Origin: Baffinella frigidus
Lineage: Eukaryota; Cryptophyceae; Cryptomonadales; Baffinellaceae
DNA: 11,357 nucleotides
Direction of reading: 5' to 3'
NCBI GenBank assembly: GCA_026770585.1
Contig: MU646420.1
Span: 349,620-360,976 of the forward strand
Part shown: in pieces, positions 1 to 9,100 of the stretch
Position numbering within the stretch: the first letter of the stretch is position 1
Layout: every line of letters begins with the position of its first letter
Notes under the pieces: generated by a model
Databases searched by the model: none
Told to the model about the DNA's origin: nothing
What the model saw: the letters and a program-made list of their open reading frames with translations, nothing else
Made by a program: the position numbers and the translations under genes

Positions 1-99
1 GGGATTAGGGTTGAGGGTTTGGGGTTTGGGGTTTAGCGTTTAGGGTTTAGGGTTGCGGGATTAGGGTTCAGGGATTAGGGTTGAGGGTTTGGGGTGTAC
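1..99. repeat. Degenerate telomere-like tract (start of intron 13)
   Basis: Variants GGGTTTAGGG, GGGTTTGGGG, GGGTTCAGGG and GGGATTAGGG run G-rich on the plus strand up to the exon 13 donor. The motif order is irregular, so this is interstitial repeat and not a chromosome end. Confidence 0.85.
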
Positions 100-150
100 C
101 GCCGCAGGGAGGCTCCCCGTGTTTCGCACTTCCAGAGTGAGGCCCACCAC
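100..150 (-). CDS. TRAPPC8: TRAPPC8 exon 13 of window (51 nt)
   Basis: Acceptor GAAACAG|GTGGTG and donor GCGGCG|GTACAC; 17 codons in phase 0 encoding VVGLTLEVRNTGSLPAA. It continues exon 12 (YGQ|VVGLTLEVRN) and matches DLRQLVLELRNQSEFPV of Arabidopsis and EIRKAYVEFVN of human TRAPPC8. The gene continues beyond base 1 of the window. Confidence 0.82.
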
Positions 151-3100
151 CTGTTTCGTGGGAGGGGGGGGTGAGGTGCGTAACCTGTGGGGGTGAGGGG
201 TTTAGGGGGTTCGGGTTCAGGTTTGGGGTTTGGGGTATGGGGTTTGGGGTTTGGTTTATGGTGTTTCGGGTTATGGGGTTTAGAGCAGGCGTTTGTTTTC
301 CTCCAGCATACACCCTAAACTCGCAACCCTGTTTTCTCTCACCTGGCCGTAGAGGGCCGTGGCAGGCAGGCCGGCGAGAGACGCCTCGAGGCATTGTCAA
401 CACCGCCCTACGGGGTTAGGTCTTGCTTTCTCCCCCTCGAGCCTACAACACAGCGGGCTACCAAGGTTTTTTGGGTGGCTGAGCCACCAAGAATTGGCTA
501 GGATATCCGTAGGAAGGACCCTATGTACCTAAATATTGTTTACTGTAGGGTCCTGTGGATATTCACCTGGCCGTAGAGGGCCGTGGCTGGCAGACCCAAG
601 AGAGTCGCCTCGAGGCGCGGCATTGCCGAGACCGCCCGCATCTCCAGCCGGGGGTCCAGCCTTCCACCCGCCTGCCGAATAATAGGATTTAGGGCGGGGG
701 GATGCACCTGTATCAATCCCGGTTCATTGTTCAAGGGCTTCCACTGTACCGAGGCGGGCTCGTCTTAAGGCCCTGAACCCTCCACTGAAACGAGGCGGGC
801 TCATCTAAAGGTAGAGGGTTCTTACCGAACCTTCCACTGTACCGAGGCGGGCTCTTCTTAAGTTTCATCGACTTCTGGACCATGCATCTCCAGGCGTGAG
901 AGTATTAAAGAAGAAGACGGAGGAGGAGGAGGATGAGGAGGATGAGGAGGATGAGGAGGAAGAGGATGCACCTCAGGTGTCGATGAGCCCTTGGATCCCT
1001 TTTTCTCGCCCTGTACCGCGGTTCCGCCCTGGATTCAAGATTTAGGGTTCGGTTCAAGGGTTCAGAGTTTCGTTGAGCGTGAGAGCTCAAAGCCCTCATT
1101 TAGGACCTCTATCGAGAGTAATGATGAAGAAAAAGAAGCTACACAAGGGGTGCCCCCGCGGCTCCGCCCTGCTACGGCGAGAGAGGATTTCAGCGGAATT
1201 GGGTTTAGAGTTGGGAATTGGGTTTTGGGTTTAGAGTTGGGAATTGGGTTTAGAGTTGGCAATTGGGAATTGGGCAATTGGGTCAGCGGAATTGGGTTTA
1301 GAGTTTGGGGATAAGTGGTTCGCGGCTTCGCTCGGCCACTGCGAGAAAACAATTCCGTGAGAGGGGGTTCAGGGGTTAGGGGTGAGGGTGTAGGGTTTAT
1401 GGTTTTGGGTTTGGGGTTGAGTGATGAGGGGTTAGAGATTTCAAGATGATGTGTATTTCGGGTGTGTTCTTTCCGATACCCCACTGGTACAAACGCAATT
1501 TCCGATACCCCGCTGGTTCAAACGCAGGAGTGGGTTCTGGCGCGCCTTTCCGCGGAAGGTGTGGGGCTTTGAAGAGGCATCCAGCGCCGGCGAGCCTCAG
1601 TACCCCAAAGCATGGAAGCCGGGCTGATTTCCGATACCCCACTGGTACAAGCCGGGTGTGGTCTGGGGCGGGTTAGTATTCCGCGGGTTAGTACTCAGGG
1701 GTTGGGGTTTAGGCTTCAGGCTTCCACGCGCCTTTCCGCGGAAGGCGCAGAAGCAGCTCCACCCGAGGATTCGGTCAGGGGCAGGGGGGGTGGGGAGGCT
1801 TTTGGTGTAGGGTTTAGGGTTTCGCTGAAACAAAACTCGTCTTTCCGCGGAAGACGTGGAAGCAGCGCAAGGCACCCGCGAGCAACCAGCGGATGTACAG
1901 GGGTACCTCGACGGAACATGACAAGGCAGTCACCTCGGACAGTTGGCTTCGGCGGTCACGCGGGCGCTCAAGAGCCTGCCGGCGGGGCTGTTCCACGCGC
2001 AAGGCACCCGCGAGCAACCAGCGGATGTACAGGGGTACCTCGCTCACAAGAAAACGCCCCACCCCTAAGACAACCATAGAGCCCTGGGCATAGGGCTACT
2101 GTAGGGTCCTAGGAGTAGGCGCTTTCTTATCAGCGAGGTAATCCTGTAAGAAAAGGGATTCCCGATAGGCAACCCTGCTTCCAACCCGCGATACTGACCA
2201 GGTTTCACTGCTGAAACTGCTGCGGAGGACAAGGTTAGTCGTACAACCCCTGGAAAGTTCGGTAGTTTCTCCTACGGGATTGCCTAGGACCTCCTACCGT
2301 AGGCCAAAATCTTAGGACATTTTGGTCCTAGGAGCCCTACGGCCTACGGTATGTAGGTCCTACGTACGCGCCTTTCCGCGGAATGCGTGGGGTTTAAGAA
2401 GCACCCAGCACCGGCGAGCCTCGGTACCCAAAACCTTCAACCCTAAACCCTGAATTCCACTCGCCTTTCCGCGGAAGGCGTGGAAACAGCGAACAGCGCC
2501 CGCGAGCAGCCAGCAGACCCCCCGCACGCGGATCCACCCCTCCTTCTTCGCCACCATCCGCAGCCGCACCTCCCGCCGCCCTGGAGGGTGTTGGTTCAGG
2601 GTTTAGCGGTTGATGATTAGGGTTTAGCGTTCAGGGTTTGTGGTTTGAGGTTTTGGGGTTTGTTTGGTGTTCAGGGTTTGTGTGTCACGATTGACGCTTT
2701 GGGGTTCAGGGGTTGGGGGTTGGTGTTTAGGGTGGGGTTAGGGTTCAGGGGGGGGGTGGGACGGCACGCGTGGGTTTGTGTGTCGTGGCGAGCCGTGGAG
2801 CTTGTGTTGTGGAACGCGTGGGTTTGCATCACGGAAGGCAGTAAGTCTTGACTTATGAGTAACTTAGTGACTTATCAGGCTGTCAATCAGGCAGGAAGGC
2901 ACGCACGTATGCAGTAAATGCCCTGAACCACAAACAACACACCAGATGTACCTGCCCCGCGGATGGTGATAGAGCCAATGTGGTAGGACTTGGCCAAAGC
3001 GAAGTTCCAACTAGCGAGATTGCGAAGTTCTAGATGGACTCTTTTGGACATGTAGTGTTTTAAATTCAAATTTTGCAGTACAAATCGGTGTTTACTAATA

Positions 3101-6100
3101 ATTACGGTCCATCTAGAAGTTCGCAATCTCGCTAGTTCGAACTTCGCTTTGGCCAAGTCCTACCACATTGGCTCTAGCATGTGACTCGACCTCTAGTGCC
3201 TCGCCCTGCTGTCCATCTCGTCAAAAGTCAACTATTTCATCCCAGGATGACAACATATCTGCAAAAGTAGATGATTCGCAGTAGAAATAATAGAACGACC
3301 CTGGGGCGTGAAACGCCTCCTAGCCCTCCCTCCCGCGTACCTCCCCCGGGGATGGTGATGTCTTGCGATTCGACTTCCAGCGCTTCGTCCGTTTCTTCGG
3401 CCCACTCCCACGGCTTGATCTCCCCTGTGAGATCAGGGGAGATTGGGGAACATCAGGGGAGATCGGGGGAGATTGGGGAGATTGGGGGAGATCAGGAGAG
3501 ATCGGGGGAGATTGGGGGAGATTGGGGGAGATCTTGGGAGATCGGGGGAAATTCGACTTCTAGCGCCTCGTCCGTCTCCTCAGCCAACTCCCACGGCGTG
3601 ATCTCCCCTGTGGTTCGAGGGGAGATCAGAGGAGATCAGGGGAGATCAGGGGAGATTGGGGGAGATCAGGGGAGATCGGGGGAGATTGAGGGAGATTGGG
3701 GGAGATTGGGAAAGATCTGGGGAGATCGGGGGAGATCGGGGGAGATCCAGGGAGATCCAGGGAGATCCAGGGAGATCAGGGGAGATTCGACTTCTAGCGC
3801 CCCGTCCGTTTCTTCGGCCCACTCCCACGGCGTGATCTCCCCTGTGAAACGAGGGGAGATCAGGGGAGATTAGGGGAGATCGGGAGAGATCAGAGGAGAT
3901 ATGTGGAGATCAGGGGAGATATCATCCCGCCGAATATTCAAATTAAATGCTCACGGACTGGATTTCAAGGCTAGGATGTGAGGAAATAGGGTAGAAATTA
4001 CTGGAATCTCATCTGTGCAGAGGCGTGTCAGGTGTTGGAGGGGAGTAGTGGAGTTCGAGGAACGCAGGGTGCAGCATGTATGGTGCAGCTTGCACCCTGG
4101 CGTTGGGGTCCTGCAGTTGACAGTTTGTACGGGGGTTGACGTCAGCAAAATCTTCCCGGGTGGAGCCTCACCCGAGCCGGGGTCCGAGTTCGGAGGGGGG
4201 GCGTATCGCCAACCACGTTGGTGCAGGGTGCAGGGGTGTCTTGAGAGCGGAGGTTTATGTATGTGTAAATAGACATTGGTTCTTCCAACACCCCCTCTCC
4301 CCTTACCATGAGGTGCTGCATACCCGAAGCAAGGCCCGAGTCGGAGGGGGGCGTGTCGCGTGAAGTCACGGTGTACCTACAGGGTTCAGAGTACCACATA
4401 CGTTTACCCCTGAAGTGGCGATGCAGTCAAATTTGACCGCAAAGAGATCCTAGGCAGGTCCTAGGGCCCTACTGTAGGACGTATGCCCCTACTCGCCACT
4501 CAAGGGATATGGTGCAGGGTGCCTCACCCGAAGCGGGGTCCGAGTCGGATGGAACTAGTCAAGGACGAGCCCGCCTCGGGCCGTTAGGTCGACTGTAATT
4601 GGAGTAAGCCCCTAGAAGGGCTGCACGTGCCCTCGGAGTAAACATCGGAATCCACCGGGATGCCTCACCTGATGCGGGATCCGAGTCGGAGGGAGGCGTG
4701 TCGCCGATCTCGTACGCGAGCGAGAAGCCCTTCAGCTCTAGCGGAACCTGCCCCCGCCATTTCAGGGTGGGATTAGCAATGTCAACTTGGCATGCGGCGT
4801 TTGTTAACTTAGGGCGTAGGGTGTGGGGTTTGGGGGTTTGTGTTTGGCGTTGTTTTACTGTCTTCGTAGCCAACAGATCAAGGGTGCGTCCTGCCTCTGA
4901 CGTCAGAGAGGGGGTGTCCAACCGCCTCTGACGTGTAAAAGCGATTTGCCCCCCACTACCCCGCGTAGTGTAACGTGATTATCCTCCCGCGAGACCCATT
5001 CCTTTGTGTGATTGCATCGACCATTCGACGGTGCGAAAGCGGGCACCTCAAACCCTAAAACCTAAACGGGTCAGAGAGGGAGCGGGTGGCACATGCGTCT
5101 AGATTGGGTGCGGGACCTGGAGCCGGTTGGAGGGGGAGAGGGTAACGCTGTAGTCATAAGCGTGCATGGGTTGTATATCGTTGTTTCCCAAACGCTGAGT
5201 TCCCACGCATCTCGAATCTCGAATGGTGGGGGGAGGAGACCTGGAGGGGGTTGGAGAGGGAGAGGGTGACGCCACCCTCTCCCTCGACGTGACGTCACCA
5301 CCTTGTCACTTCGAGGTGACAAAACGATATTAGCTGGCGGAGGGGGCTTCAGTGCACAATGAGAGGACGCCAGAGGCCCTCTCCTCCCAGAGCAGCGGGG
5401 GCCCTCAGGTGAGGCACCCCGCACCATATACGGGCGGGGGACCTGGAGCCCCGCCGGCAGGCTCGTGAGCGCCCGCGTGACCGGTCACGCGGACGCCGAA
5501 GCCAACTGTCCGAGGTGACTGCCTTGCGTGTGCCGTTGGAGAGGGAAAGGGTGACGCGATAGGCATAAGCTTATTTGGCGTGTGTATCGTCTGTAGAACT
5601 GTCTCTCGGAGAGCGAGGGGGGACCTGGAGTGGGTTGGAGAGGGAGAGGGTGACGAACGCGTGCTCGCCAACCACCACGCACCGCTCGTTCCTGCTTGAG
5701 GGTTTGCGGTTTAGGGTTTGGGGTTTGGGGTTTGGGGTTTGGGGTTTAAGGTTTAGAGTTTAGGGTTTAGGGTGCAGGGTTTGAGGTTTAAGGGTTGAGG
5801 TTTATAATTGAGGGTTGCGGGTGTGCAGTACCGCGGTGCACGGTCCAGGAGATCCCGGTTTGGTTTTTCGCGTTTAGGATCTAGGATCTAGGGTATAGGG
5901 TTCAGGGTTTAGAGTGTAGGGTGTAGGGTTTCGGGTGAGTGATACCGTGGCGCTCGGTCGGGGAGGTTCGCGCGGAGGTTCTGGAGAGATGACATGCTCT
6001 GCCTCACGCGTTCGCGCCACCTGGATAGGGTGTGTGATTAGCGAGTAGGGTAGGGTTGACGGGTTGGATGGTGGGGTGTGGGGTTGCCGCGCGGGGGTTC

Positions 6101-9100
6101 TCGAGAGATGGCATGCTTTGCCTCACCCTCTCGCGCCACTTTAAGAGTGTAGGGTTGAGGGTTGAGGGTTTGGGTGTTGGATGTTGGTTTGTGGGATTGT
6201 CGCGGGGAGGGCATGCTCTGCGTCACCCGTTCGCGCCACCTGGGTGGGGGTGGGGGGGTTTTATCCGGGGAAACCTATTTTTCTTTCATTTGATGGCAAC
6301 GAAAATTACTACACAATTCGTTCTTATTAGTAATGTAAAAGAATCTGTGTAGTAATTTTGATTGCCATCAAATGAAAGAAAAATAGATTTTCCCGGATAA
6401 GGTTAGGGTTATGCTTTGGAATTTGGGGGGTTGGGTTTTGGGGTTTGGGGTTTGGGGTTTGGGGTATGGGGTGTGGGGTGTGGGGTGTGGGGTGTGGGGT
6501 GTGGGGCTTAGTGTTTAGAAGCTGGGGTTTAGGGTTTCGGGTTTAGGGTTTGGGGTTTGGGGTTTGGGGTTCAGGGTTTAGGGAGACCTGTTAGCGTCGA
6601 GGAGCGCCTCGTCCATCTCGGTCCTGGTTTTGGGTTTTGGGTTCAGGGGTTGTGGTCTAGGGATTAGGGTTTATGGTGCAGGGTTCAGGGTACAGGGTTT
6701 AGGGTTAGGGTTTAGAATTTAGGGTTCAGTATGGACCGTTCTGTGAAGCCCACCGTGTGTGTGTCTAGGGGGGGTTCTTCACACTACCTTTCACACTGGC
6801 TTTACTCTGGGTTGTGTGCGGGCATGTCTGTGATGCCGTTGCAATCGTTGGAAGGAAAAACAACAGGGGCTCTTATGCGAAATATGGATTGCATTAAAGC
6901 ACGAACGTGCGTAATGTTGACGGTGATTTTTGCTGTCTTAGCCTCGACATAGCTTTGCCGTAGCTCAAAAATCACCTCAAAGATAGGAAACAGGCGATTT
7001 AAACCAAATCAGTTTCCACATGAGAGCGGGGGGCGTTCCAGGAGAGCGGCCCGTCCTTGGAGAAAGAGTGCGAGGGGTGCCCGAGAGCTTTCAGTGCCTT
7101 CAGTCCATCCTCACCAATCTGCTTCGCCCGGGCGCTTTCCCGCTGCAAAGGCGACGAATTTGTACCGCCCACCCAACATGTCAACTTGAGGAGAAGAGTA
7201 TGGAAGGTGAACCCGGGTGATGCAGCGCTAGGGGGGTGGGGGGATGTGCCAGGAGAGCGGGCCGTCCTTGGAGAAGGAGTGCGAGGGGTGCCCCAGCGCT
7301 TCCAGTGCCTCCAGAGAGGGCTCCGAGAGCTGCGTGCGGGGTGTGGGGGTTATGGGTTTGGAAGTAAGGGGTTAGGGTTGGAGTGAGGATGGGTCAGAGT
7401 GTGGGGTTTAGAGTTTGGGGGGGAGGGTTTAGCGCTGGGGTGAGGGAGGATGCCCGAGCGCCGTGAGTGCCTCCAGGGAGGGCTCCGAGAGCTGTTGCGG
7501 GGTTTGAAGGTTTGGGGTTTGGTGGTTGGGGTTGAGGGGTTTATGGTTTTGGATTTGGGGGTTTCAGGGTTGAGGAGTTGGGGTGAGGGGGTTCCAGGGT
7601 TAAGGGTTTAGGGTTGAGCGTGGAGAAGGTGTGCGAGGGGTGTCCAAGCGCCTCGGGTGCCTCCAGTGAGGGCTCCGAGAGCTGGTGTGGGGTTTAGGGT
7701 TTGGGGTTTGGTGGTTAGGGTTTCGGGGGTTATGGTTTTGGATTTGGGGGTTTCAGGGTTTAGGGGTTAGAGTGAGGGGGGTTCAGGGTTTGGGGTTTGG
7801 GGTTAAGCGTGGAGAAGGAGTGTGAGGGGTGCCCGAGCGCCTCGAGTGCCTCCAAGGAGGGCTCCGAGAGCTGCGTGTGGGGCGTGGGGGTTGGGGTTTG
7901 GGGGTTGGGGATTGGGGTGTGGGTGAGGGGGGTGAGAGGTTGAGGGTTGAGGGTGAAGCCTTGAGGTGAGGATGGGTCAGGGATACGTCATTTGGCTGTA
8001 GCGTTGAGGTGAAAGGGGTTGAGGGTTCGGGGTTTAGGGGTTGGTGGTTGAGGGTCGGGGTTCAGTGTTCAGTGGTCAGGGTTTCGGGTTTAGAGTTGAG
8101 GGTTCAGGGTTCAGGGTTCGGGGTTCAGGGTTCGGAGTTCAGGGTTAGTCAGGGGTTAGGGTTCAGGGGTTATTTATGGGCGAGGACGAGAATTCGGGGT
8201 TGAGGGTTCAGGATTCACGGTTCAGGTTTAGGATTGAGGGTTCACGGTTCACGGTTCAGGTTGAGCGTTTACCTCGACAGAGGTGGATGCGTCGTCGATG
8301 GCGGGGATTTCGAGGTTCAGGGTTCAGGATTTAAGGTTCAGGGTTAGTTAGGGTGAGGATGGGTAAGGGTTTATGGGTTATTAGGTTAGCATTGAGGCCA
8401 GGGGATTCATTGGGTTAGCGTTGCCGAGAGGGGATTTATTAGCGTTGAGGTGAGCGGGATTCGGGGTTTAGGGTTTAGGGTGCGGGGAGTGCCTCGACGG
8501 AGGTGGAGGCGTCGTCGATCGCGGGGATCGCAAGGTTCCGCACCACCCGCGCCGGCGAGTGCTGGTTTAGGGCTCAGGGTTCAGGCTTTCAATCCGGGAA
8601 CAGGTTTACCTTTGATGAAAAGGTTCCCCTAATTGTCGTAGGAGTGGGACGAAGGTTAATTAGGGCCCTAACTAAATTCAATTAGGGCCAGAATCCCGTT
8701 TGCTATTCCATTTTCATTAAAACCAAACAAGTTTCCGGACCTGTTTAGAGTCTAGGGTCAAGGGTTTATTTGAAGTTTAGGGCGAGTGCTGCCAGTGGAC
8801 TGCGCGGATAAGCGCTCATGGAGAACCTCCTCTCGACCACGCCAGATTGAGAAATTGACACGATTCCCCTCATGCTTTTCGGGGAATTGACTTGTGGCGA
8901 CCCCGTCCAAGAAACCCCACGAGCAATCTGGCGCGTGGCGACCACGCCGTGTCACACGCGGGAACTTCAGATTACACGTCTGGTTTCATTGTGTATCAGG
9001 ATTCTCGGCATGAGGCATCAGTGAGGGCGGGGAGTGACACCTCGCGGGTCACGGCGCAGAAGTCTCTGAGGTAGATCTACTGGCGCTGGGGGGGCTTGTT

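Larger units (their letters stand above)
151..566 (-). other. Intron 12 (GTGAAT...AAACAG)
   Basis: This 416-nt intron holds a telomere-like tract (about 191-283), a donor-side copy of exon 12 (343-408), unique sequence at about 409-500, and an imperfect hairpin (503-562). Confidence 0.75.
1543..2430 (-). pseudogene. Cluster of exon 11 donor-side copies
   Basis: Four copies of the exon 11 end and donor, centred on the TTCCGCGGAA palindrome, lie at 1543-1561, 1729-1747, 1838-1856 and 2369-2387. Two (1543-1604 and 2369-2430) share a longer flank. The one at 1838-1890 extends back to RWLLAGALRCFHVFRGK, close to exon 11 CWLLAGAVRCFHAFRGK. A further copy of only the WLLAGALR part lies at 1997-2042. 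All sit downstream of exon 11 in transcription order. Confidence 0.75.
672..2464 (-). other. Intron 11 (GCGAGT...CGGCAG), 1793 nt
   Basis: The longest intron here. From its 5' end (high coordinates) it holds exon 11 end copies (1543-2430), a nested palindrome (2283-2356), unidentified sequence at 2112-2280 with small hairpins (2123-2153), a triple 28-bp repeat (1470-1650), telomere-like and GGGAATT repeats (1199-1440), a purine-rich tract (907-969) and three copies of a 32-bp repeat (739-862). Donor GC, acceptor CAG. A small extra exon inside it is possible but none was identified. Confidence 0.65.
2581..3340 (-). other. Intron 10 (GTACGC...CTCCAG), 760 nt
   Basis: Contains the interrupted exon 10 copy with its foldback element (2952-3212), a telomere-like tract (2590-2755) and two copies of an ACGCGTGGGTTTG motif (2765-2830). 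Bases 3213-3340 and 2835-2950 show no recognised feature. Confidence 0.75.
3430..3920 (+). repeat. GGGGAGATC minisatellite in three blocks
   Basis: Tandem 9-10 bp units GGGGAGAT(C/T)(A/G) occupy about 3430-3549, 3614-3785 and 3851-3920, separated by exon 10 acceptor copies. The unit is the inverted sequence of the first bases of exon 10 (GGGAGATC on the minus strand). Confidence 0.92.
3425..4668 (-). other. Intron 9 (GTGAGG...TCACAG), 1244 nt
   Basis: From the 5' end: three exon 9 donor copies (4528-4550, 4324-4361, 4172-4213), a foldback element (4407-4507), unidentified sequence (3921-4160), then the GGGGAGATC minisatellite carrying two exon 10 acceptor copies (3430-3920). Confidence 0.75.
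5117..5572 (-). pseudogene. Three donor-side copies of exon 8
   Basis: Copies at 5533-5572 (YRVTLSLSNG, donor lost), 5241-5285 (GVTLSLSNPLQ, donor CAG|GTCTCC) and 5117-5162 (YSVTLSPSNRLQ, donor CAG|GTCCCG) repeat the FVTLSLSNPLQ end of exon 8. The first and third also share an upstream AY.Y segment and flank that exon 8 itself lacks, so they duplicated from each other after leaving exon 8. Confidence 0.8.
4748..5624 (-). other. Intron 8 (GTCCCC...GGGCAG), 877 nt
   Basis: Contains three exon 8 donor copies, the dispersed repeat 5447-5526, palindromes at 4895-4908, 5256-5285 and 5303-5322, and a short telomere-like tract near 4806-4860. Bases 4925-5060 show no recognised feature. Confidence 0.75.
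6021..6587 (-). other. Intron 6 (GTCTCC...ATCCAG), 567 nt
   Basis: Telomere-like tract (6403-6585, including five GGGGTGT units near 6465-6505), a foldback element (6261-6400), then two acceptor-side copies of exon 7. Confidence 0.78.
6624..7249 (-). other. Intron 5 (GCACAT...AACCAG), 626 nt
   Basis: Holds the 80-nt exon 5 copy (7039-7118), a hairpin element (6922-6976), a telomere-like tract (6627-6728) and unidentified moderate-GC sequence (6729-6920) whose plus-strand ORF shows no family resemblance. Confidence 0.7.
7330..8492 (-). other. Intron 4 (GCACTC...CACGCAG), 1163 nt
   Basis: Almost entirely telomere-like repeat (8010-8275, 8318-8390 and the spacers below), with the exon 4 donor copy (8273-8308) at its 5' side and the ladder of exon 5 acceptor copies at its 3' side. 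Confidence 0.78.

Noticed and set aside
1010-1345. Cryptic acceptors TCCAGGGCGG, AGCAGGGCGG and TCTCGCAG as extra exons
   Set aside because: No continuing family match or donor was found after them, although intron 11 might still hide a small exon.
1499-1530. tRNA T-arm like GGTTCAAACGC
   Set aside because: No acceptor or anticodon stems around it; it is part of a 29-bp tandem repeat.
1062-1875. Long minus-strand ORFs rich in NPKP, TLNP and HPTPYTL
   Set aside because: They are translations of the C-rich strand of telomere-like repeat and have no other content.
2300-2330. Dinoflagellate spliced-leader gene (CCGTAG...ATTTTGG)
   Set aside because: Only short pieces of the leader occur, in the wrong order and as parts of a palindrome.
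3271-3873. 200-codon plus-strand ORF with GEIGGD/GRSGE repeats
   Set aside because: It is a 9-10 bp minisatellite read through the antisense of exon 10 and its copies; the minus-strand frame has the family match.
3430-3920. CRISPR-like array
   Set aside because: Units are 9-10 bp with no spacers, and the setting is an intron.
4905-4935. Fourth copy of exon 9 (DTPSLTSEAG), upstream of exon 9
   Set aside because: Similarity is too short and it lacks a splice site; it would have broken the polarity rule, so it needs alignment before being counted.
5946-6239. Exon 7 copies read as VAREGEAKHAIS
   Set aside because: Substitutions are non-synonymous in that frame but largely synonymous in the WRERVRQSM frame, which also fits the splice phases.
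6731-6952. 73-codon plus-strand ORF
   Set aside because: No family resemblance, and it ends within a foldback element; kept as unidentified intron sequence.
7039-7329. HPSHSFSK resembling HPFSKF of M16 metalloproteases
   Set aside because: Resemblance stops after six residues, and the exon fits in phase within TRAPPC8.
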